64,000 nt of DNA from Planococcus halocryophilus (lineage in GTDB: Bacteria > Bacillota > Bacilli > Bacillales_A > Planococcaceae). The DNA is taken from assembly GCF_022489025.1 (NCBI RefSeq), contig NZ_JAKVTG010000003.1, positions 1 through 64,000 on the forward strand, given 5' to 3'. Below the pieces are notes generated by a model. That model saw nothing but the letters and a program-made list of their open reading frames with translations, had not been told where the DNA came from and did not search any database. Both the position numbers and the translations under genes were made by a program. This document shows positions 60,278-64,000 of the stretch, one piece after another; the first letter of the stretch is position 1; each line of letters starts with the position of its first letter.

Positions 60278-62620
60278 ATGATAGAATCTAAAAAAAGATG
60301 GCGTTTAACAACGCCAGATGAACAACAAGTCCAAGACATCCAGAACGAATTGAATATATCATCTGTGCTAGCTAAAATATTAGTGACGCGTGGTTTAAAC
60401 ACGGCTGAAGCAGCTCGCGCATTTATGAAAATGGACCTTAGCGGCATGCATGATCCTTATTTGATGAAAGATATGGACATTGCCGTTACGCGTATTCGCG
60501 AAGCAATTGACAAACAAGAGAAAATTGTTGTATACGGTGATTACGATGCGGATGGTGTCACGAGCACAACCGTTATGATGACTGCGTTGCAAGATTTAGG
60601 GGCCGATGTGTCCTTTATGATACCGAATCGTTTTAAACATGGGTATGGACCCAATACTGAATTGTTCCAACAAGCTTTTGACAACGGAACAAAATTAATC
60701 GTCACTGTCGATAACGGCATTTCAGGCATCGAGCAAGTTGATTTTGCTAATAACTTAGGAATGGATGTTATTATCAGTGACCACCATGATATTGGAGATC
60801 AATTACCAAATGCATTAGCGATTGTTCACCCGCGTCATCCCGAAGGACATTATCCTTTTGGCGAACTGGCTGGAGTCGGGGTCGCGTTTAAAATGGCTCA
60901 CGCACTTTATGAAGAAGTTCCAGATCATTTAATCGAGTTGACAGCGATTGGTACTGTTGCCGATTTAGTGCCGCTTCACGGAGAAAACCGTTTGTTTGTA
61001 AAAGAAGGGTTGGCCGCATTAATTGATTCACCGAGTCCGGCGATTGGAGCTCTTTGTGAAGTAGCCGGCATCAAACAACAAGACATTACTGAAGAAACAA
61101 TTGGCTTTATGTTTGGGCCGCGTATTAATGCTATTGGTCGCCTGCAAGATGCCGACCCAGCTGTTCAAATGTTCTTAACAGAAGACCCAGCAGAAGCGCG
61201 TTCATTAGCTTCCGGACTAGATGTGTTAAATAAAGAACGACAAGCAATTGTTAAACAAATAACAGAAGAAGCGATGCAACAAGTTGAACAACGTTATCCA
61301 GATGGTGTGCCACATGTTATCGTTGTCGCTCAAGAAGGTTGGAATCCTGGAGTAGTTGGGATTGTGGCATCAAAACTGACTGAGAAATTTTATCGTCCGT
61401 CGATAGTGTTGTCGCTCAATCCAGAGAATGGCAAAGCAAAAGGTTCAGCTCGAAGCATCGATGGCTTTCATTTGTATAACGAATTAGCCAAAAACAAAGA
61501 TATTTTGCCGCATTTTGGAGGACATCCAATGGCAGCCGGTATGACCCTTGAAGCGAGTGATGTGGATGAGTTACGTGAGCGATTGATCAAGCAAGCAGAA
61601 ATAAGTTTAACAGCAGAAGATTTGCTGCCTGTTGTGGACATTGATATTCCGCTTCGTTTAGATGAAATCGATATTACAGCAATTGAATCGATGCGTGCAC
61701 TTGCGCCGTTTGGTATGGGCTTTGCAAAACCGAAGTTTTATCTTGAAGGTGTCCATGTGTCGTCAATCCGCAAAATTGGCGCTGCTTCAAACCACCTGAA
61801 AATAGAATTGACGCAACACGCTGCAACGCTGGATGCAGTAGGCTTTGGGCTCGGTTCTGTGGGGGATGAATTAACACCAGATGTTAAAATTGATGTGATT
61901 GGTGATTTGCAAGTGAATGAATGGAATGGACGCAAAAAGCCGCAACTAATGGTGGAAGATGTTCGTACAGACCAATGGCAATTATTCGATATTCGTGGCA
62001 TTCGCCAAGTATCTCGTTGGTCAAAACTGATTCCGCAACAAAACCAAGTGTTTTTAGCTTTTAAAGAAGAAACACCTGCATTATTTCAATCATTTTTGCC
62101 ACAGCCCATTTGTACAGTTGCTCAATTAGATGCTTTACCTGATAGCAAAGACCATTTAGTGCTGTTGGACTTACCAGAGTCTGAAGAACAATTGGCTGAA
62201 GTGCTATCGAAATTAAAACCAAAACGAATTTATGCACATTTTCATGCAAAGGATTCTCAGTATTTTGAGCAAATTCCGACGCGAGAACAATTTAAGTGGT
62301 TATTCGCTTTTATTAAAAAGCGGGGGTCATTTGATTTCAATAAACACTGTGACGAGTTAGCAAAACATAAAGGATGGACACGGGAATCATTATTTTTCAT
62401 GCTGCAGGTGTTTTTTGAACTTGGTTTTGTTACACTTAACAATGGTATTACCGAGATCGCGCAATCGCCAAGCAAACAGGATTTATCAGAAGCTCCGATT
62501 TATAAACGTCGTGAGCAGCAGATTGCCTTAGAGCAAAAGCTTTTGTATGCATCTTTTAAAGATTTAAAAGAGTGGTTCGATACGAAAGTATCCGCCAAGG
62601 AGGAAGAAATATGGATTTAA
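60278..62620 (+). CDS. recJ: RecJ, single-strand 5'-3' exonuclease
   Basis: Degrades single-stranded DNA in recombination and mismatch repair. The DHH-family motifs are [11 protein letters not shown] and [10 protein letters not shown]; the DHHA1 motif is [14 protein letters not shown]-terminal extension beyond the OB fold (about 560-780) is usual for Bacillota. The ATG at 60278 follows TGAGGAAG; a GTG at 60269 lies within that site. TATAAT at about 60249 may be its -10. The end overlaps apt by ten bases. Confidence 0.95.
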   Translation: MIESKKRWRLTTPDEQQVQDIQNELNISSVLAKILVTRGLNTAEAARAFMKMDLSGMHDPYLMKDMDIAVTRIREAIDKQEKIVVYGDYDADGVTSTTVMMTALQDLGADVSFMIPNRFKHGYGPNTELFQQAFDNGTKLIVTVDNGISGIEQVDFANNLGMDVIISDHHDIGDQLPNALAIVHPRHPEGHYPFGELAGVGVAFKMAHALYEEVPDHLIELTAIGTVADLVPLHGENRLFVKEGLAALIDSPSPAIGALCEVAGIKQQDITEETIGFMFGPRINAIGRLQDADPAVQMFLTEDPAEARSLASGLDVLNKERQAIVKQITEEAMQQVEQRYPDGVPHVIVVAQEGWNPGVVGIVASKLTEKFYRPSIVLSLNPENGKAKGSARSIDGFHLYNELAKNKDILPHFGGHPMAAGMTLEASDVDELRERLIKQAEISLTAEDLLPVVDIDIPLRLDEIDITAIESMRALAPFGMGFAKPKFYLEGVHVSSIRKIGAASNHLKIELTQHAATLDAVGFGLGSVGDELTPDVKIDVIGDLQVNEWNGRKKPQLMVEDVRTDQWQLFDIRGIRQVSRWSKLIPQQNQVFLAFKEETPALFQSFLPQPICTVAQLDALPDSKDHLVLLDLPESEEQLAEVLSKLKPKRIYAHFHAKDSQYFEQIPTREQFKWLFAFIKKRGSFDFNKHCDELAKHKGWTRESLFFMLQVFFELGFVTLNNGITEIAQSPSKQDLSEAPIYKRREQQIALEQKLLYASFKDLKEWFDTKVSAKEEEIWI

Positions 62621-63123
62621 AACAGTACATTACCATTGTTGAAGATTGGCCAAAACCAGGAATTCGTTTTAAAGACATCACGTCGTTGATGGACAACGGA
62701 ACTGCCTATAAGTATGCAACAGACAAAATTGTTGAATACGCAAAAACAGTAAATGCTGAAATCATCGTAGGACCTGAAGCACGCGGATTTATCATCGGCT
62801 GCCCAGTAGCTTATGCACTTGAACTTGGCTTTGCTCCAGTGCGCAAAGAAGGCAAATTGCCACGTGAAGTGATCAAAGCCGAATACGGTCTTGAATACGG
62901 AACGGACATTTTAACGATGCATAAAGATGCCATCAAACCGGGTCAACGTGTATTGATCACGGATGATTTGCTTGCAACGGGTGGTACGATTGGTGCTACG
63001 ATTAACTTGGTAGAACAGCTTGGCGGCATTGTCGTGGGCTGCGCATTTTTGATTGAATTGACTTACTTAGATGGTCGCAAAAACTTAGGCGGCTATGACG
63101 TCACGACATTAATGCAATATTAA
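62611..63123 (+). CDS. apt: Apt, adenine phosphoribosyltransferase
   Basis: Salvages adenine to AMP with PRPP. The PRPP motif is [23 protein letters not shown] and [10 protein letters not shown] are also typical. AAGGAGG lies before the ATG at 62611, which is inside the recJ end; 170 residues. In B. subtilis relA follows; here it does not. Confidence 0.97.
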   Translation: MDLKQYITIVEDWPKPGIRFKDITSLMDNGTAYKYATDKIVEYAKTVNAEIIVGPEARGFIIGCPVAYALELGFAPVRKEGKLPREVIKAEYGLEYGTDILTMHKDAIKPGQRVLITDDLLATGGTIGATINLVEQLGGIVVGCAFLIELTYLDGRKNLGGYDVTTLMQY

Positions 63124-63126
63124 TAT

Positions 63127-63162
63127 GAAATCTCTTTGCCTTTTGGTGAAGAGATTTTTTTC
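63127..63162 (+). terminator. Terminator after apt
   Basis: AAATCTCTT pairs with AAGAGATTT around TGCCTTTTGGTG, followed by further T residues. Confidence 0.88.
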
Positions 63163-63212
63163 TAGCATCAAGGGTATAGATACTGTAATGATTAAAAAAG
63201 CGAGGTGTCTGG

Positions 63213-64000
63213 ATGATGAAGTTGGAAAAAAATCACGATCCCCATTTAAATGCCGCATGGATTGACCAATTTTTGGACAATCGCACACCCCTAAAAGAAA
63301 TAACCTACGAAACAGAACAATATTTTAATGCCATCAAAAAAGACTTTGCCACTAGCAAATATTCTCAGCAGAAAAAAACAATGGTGCAACGAATCTGGTC
63401 TTTATTTTCAGAGACATTTACGATAGAAGACGAACATCATTTCAAGAGCGTTGTTTCGGGGAACGAGCTTTTTCCGTCGTGGAAAGAGAGGCTAGACCAA
63501 GAATACCGAAAGCTGGAGTCGACCATTACAGATCGCGTTACTGTTACCGATTTCGGTGCAATGGGAGATGGAATGACCGATAGCACAGCTGCATTTTATA
63601 GAGCTTTTGGCAATGGAGCGGTGGAAGTAAAAGTTCCGGCAGGAGTTTATATAGTTAAAGGCTTGCGTATTCCATCTTGGACGCGTCTCGTTGGGGCAGG
63701 AAAAGGAAAGACAATCATAAAACTTCATCCAGATGCACCGCGCAGGGCACGGTTACTGACTAACCGCAATTACATAAAAGGTAACCGCAACATTTCTGTC
63801 GAGCATTTAACGTTAGACTGGCATGTAGAACGTCTGGGTGATAGGGAAAAAACGAGTACAGGCAATAATTACTCTAGTTGTTTAACTTACTCAAATCTTA
63901 CGTATGGTTGGGTAAAAGATGTGGAAGCACTCAATCCAGGATTGCACTGTTTTGACATTACGGCCCCACTTTATAATTACGCAGGCGATGGTTTGCGAGG
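63213..64000 (+). CDS. Pectate-lyase-fold (beta-helix) protein, cut by the window end
   Basis: The frame is open from the ATG at 63213 (another at 63216) to the last base, 262 codons; GAGGTG lies just upstream. Residues 1-100 are helical and charged, with no signal peptide. From about residue 108 the VTDFGAMGDGMTDSTAAFYRAF motif marks the start of a Pectate_lyase_3 beta-helix, followed by VKVPAGVYIVKGLRIP and TRLVGAGKGKTII. Such proteins bind or cleave polysaccharides and occur in tail spikes and cell-wall polymer enzymes. The missing C-terminal part prevents a finer call. Confidence 0.75.
   Translation, partial: MMKLEKNHDPHLNAAWIDQFLDNRTPLKEITYETEQYFNAIKKDFATSKYSQQKKTMVQRIWSLFSETFTIEDEHHFKSVVSGNELFPSWKERLDQEYRKLESTITDRVTVTDFGAMGDGMTDSTAAFYRAFGNGAVEVKVPAGVYIVKGLRIPSWTRLVGAGKGKTIIKLHPDAPRRARLLTNRNYIKGNRNISVEHLTLDWHVERLGDREKTSTGNNYSSCLTYSNLTYGWVKDVEALNPGLHCFDITAPLYNYAGDGLR

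Overview
The window is a low-GC Gram-positive (Bacillota, Bacillales) chromosome segment. The order ysoA-tig-clpX-lonA-ysxC-hemAXCDBL, valS-folC, maf-radC-mreBCD-minCD, rplU-prp-rpmA-spo0B-obg-pheB-pheA, ruvAB-queA-tgt-yajC-comN-secDF-recJ-apt follows the Bacillus subtilis backbone. The sporulation genes normally embedded in it (spoVID, spoIIB, spoIVFA/FB, bofC) and lonB are absent. This fits a non-sporulating member of the Planococcaceae, such as a Planococcus-like organism. That assignment is inference from gene order and protein resemblance, not from a database search.

Layout. Positions 1-2830 look like the right end of an integrated element: four small unrecognised genes, a divergently placed DUF4062 (TIR-like) protein of possible defence function, and a partial tRNA-Arg 3' end that I read as the attachment-site scar. 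Next come a membrane O-acyltransferase (3074-5077) and the protein quality-control block (trigger factor, ClpX, LonA). The complete six-gene haem operon follows, from glutamyl-tRNA to uroporphyrinogen III precursors, with a perfect PerR-type palindrome upstream. A 148-bp tandem repeat array and a valine T-box leader precede valS. Two reverse-strand ATP-grasp ligases lie between valS and folC.

Positions 25.8-40.6 kb hold a full type IV pilus locus. It contains a GGDEF diguanylate cyclase, three reverse-strand pilin-like proteins (one ending in a charged helix and twelve aspartates), a VanW-like protein, PilB, PilT, PilC, a major prepilin, PilM, PilN, PilO and the prepilin peptidase. PilB has an N-terminal MshEN-type region, so c-di-GMP control by the neighbouring cyclase is a reasonable hypothesis. 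The locus is inserted where B. subtilis has comC and spoIIB.

The rest is conserved housekeeping: cell shape and division (mreBCD, minCD), ribosomal proteins L21 and L27 with the Prp protease that trims L27, a Spo0B-like phosphotransferase, Obg, phenylalanine synthesis, NiaR, Holliday-junction enzymes, queuosine tRNA modification, Sec translocation (YajC, SecDF), RecJ and Apt. The window ends inside a pectate-lyase-fold protein.

Most striking non-genic features: a GC-rich repeat family present as a five-copy array and as two solitary inverted copies, each just after a terminator, and a separate 21-bp-period array between a NERD-domain gene and rplU. All coordinates and motifs were read by eye; no homology search, folding or alignment software was run.
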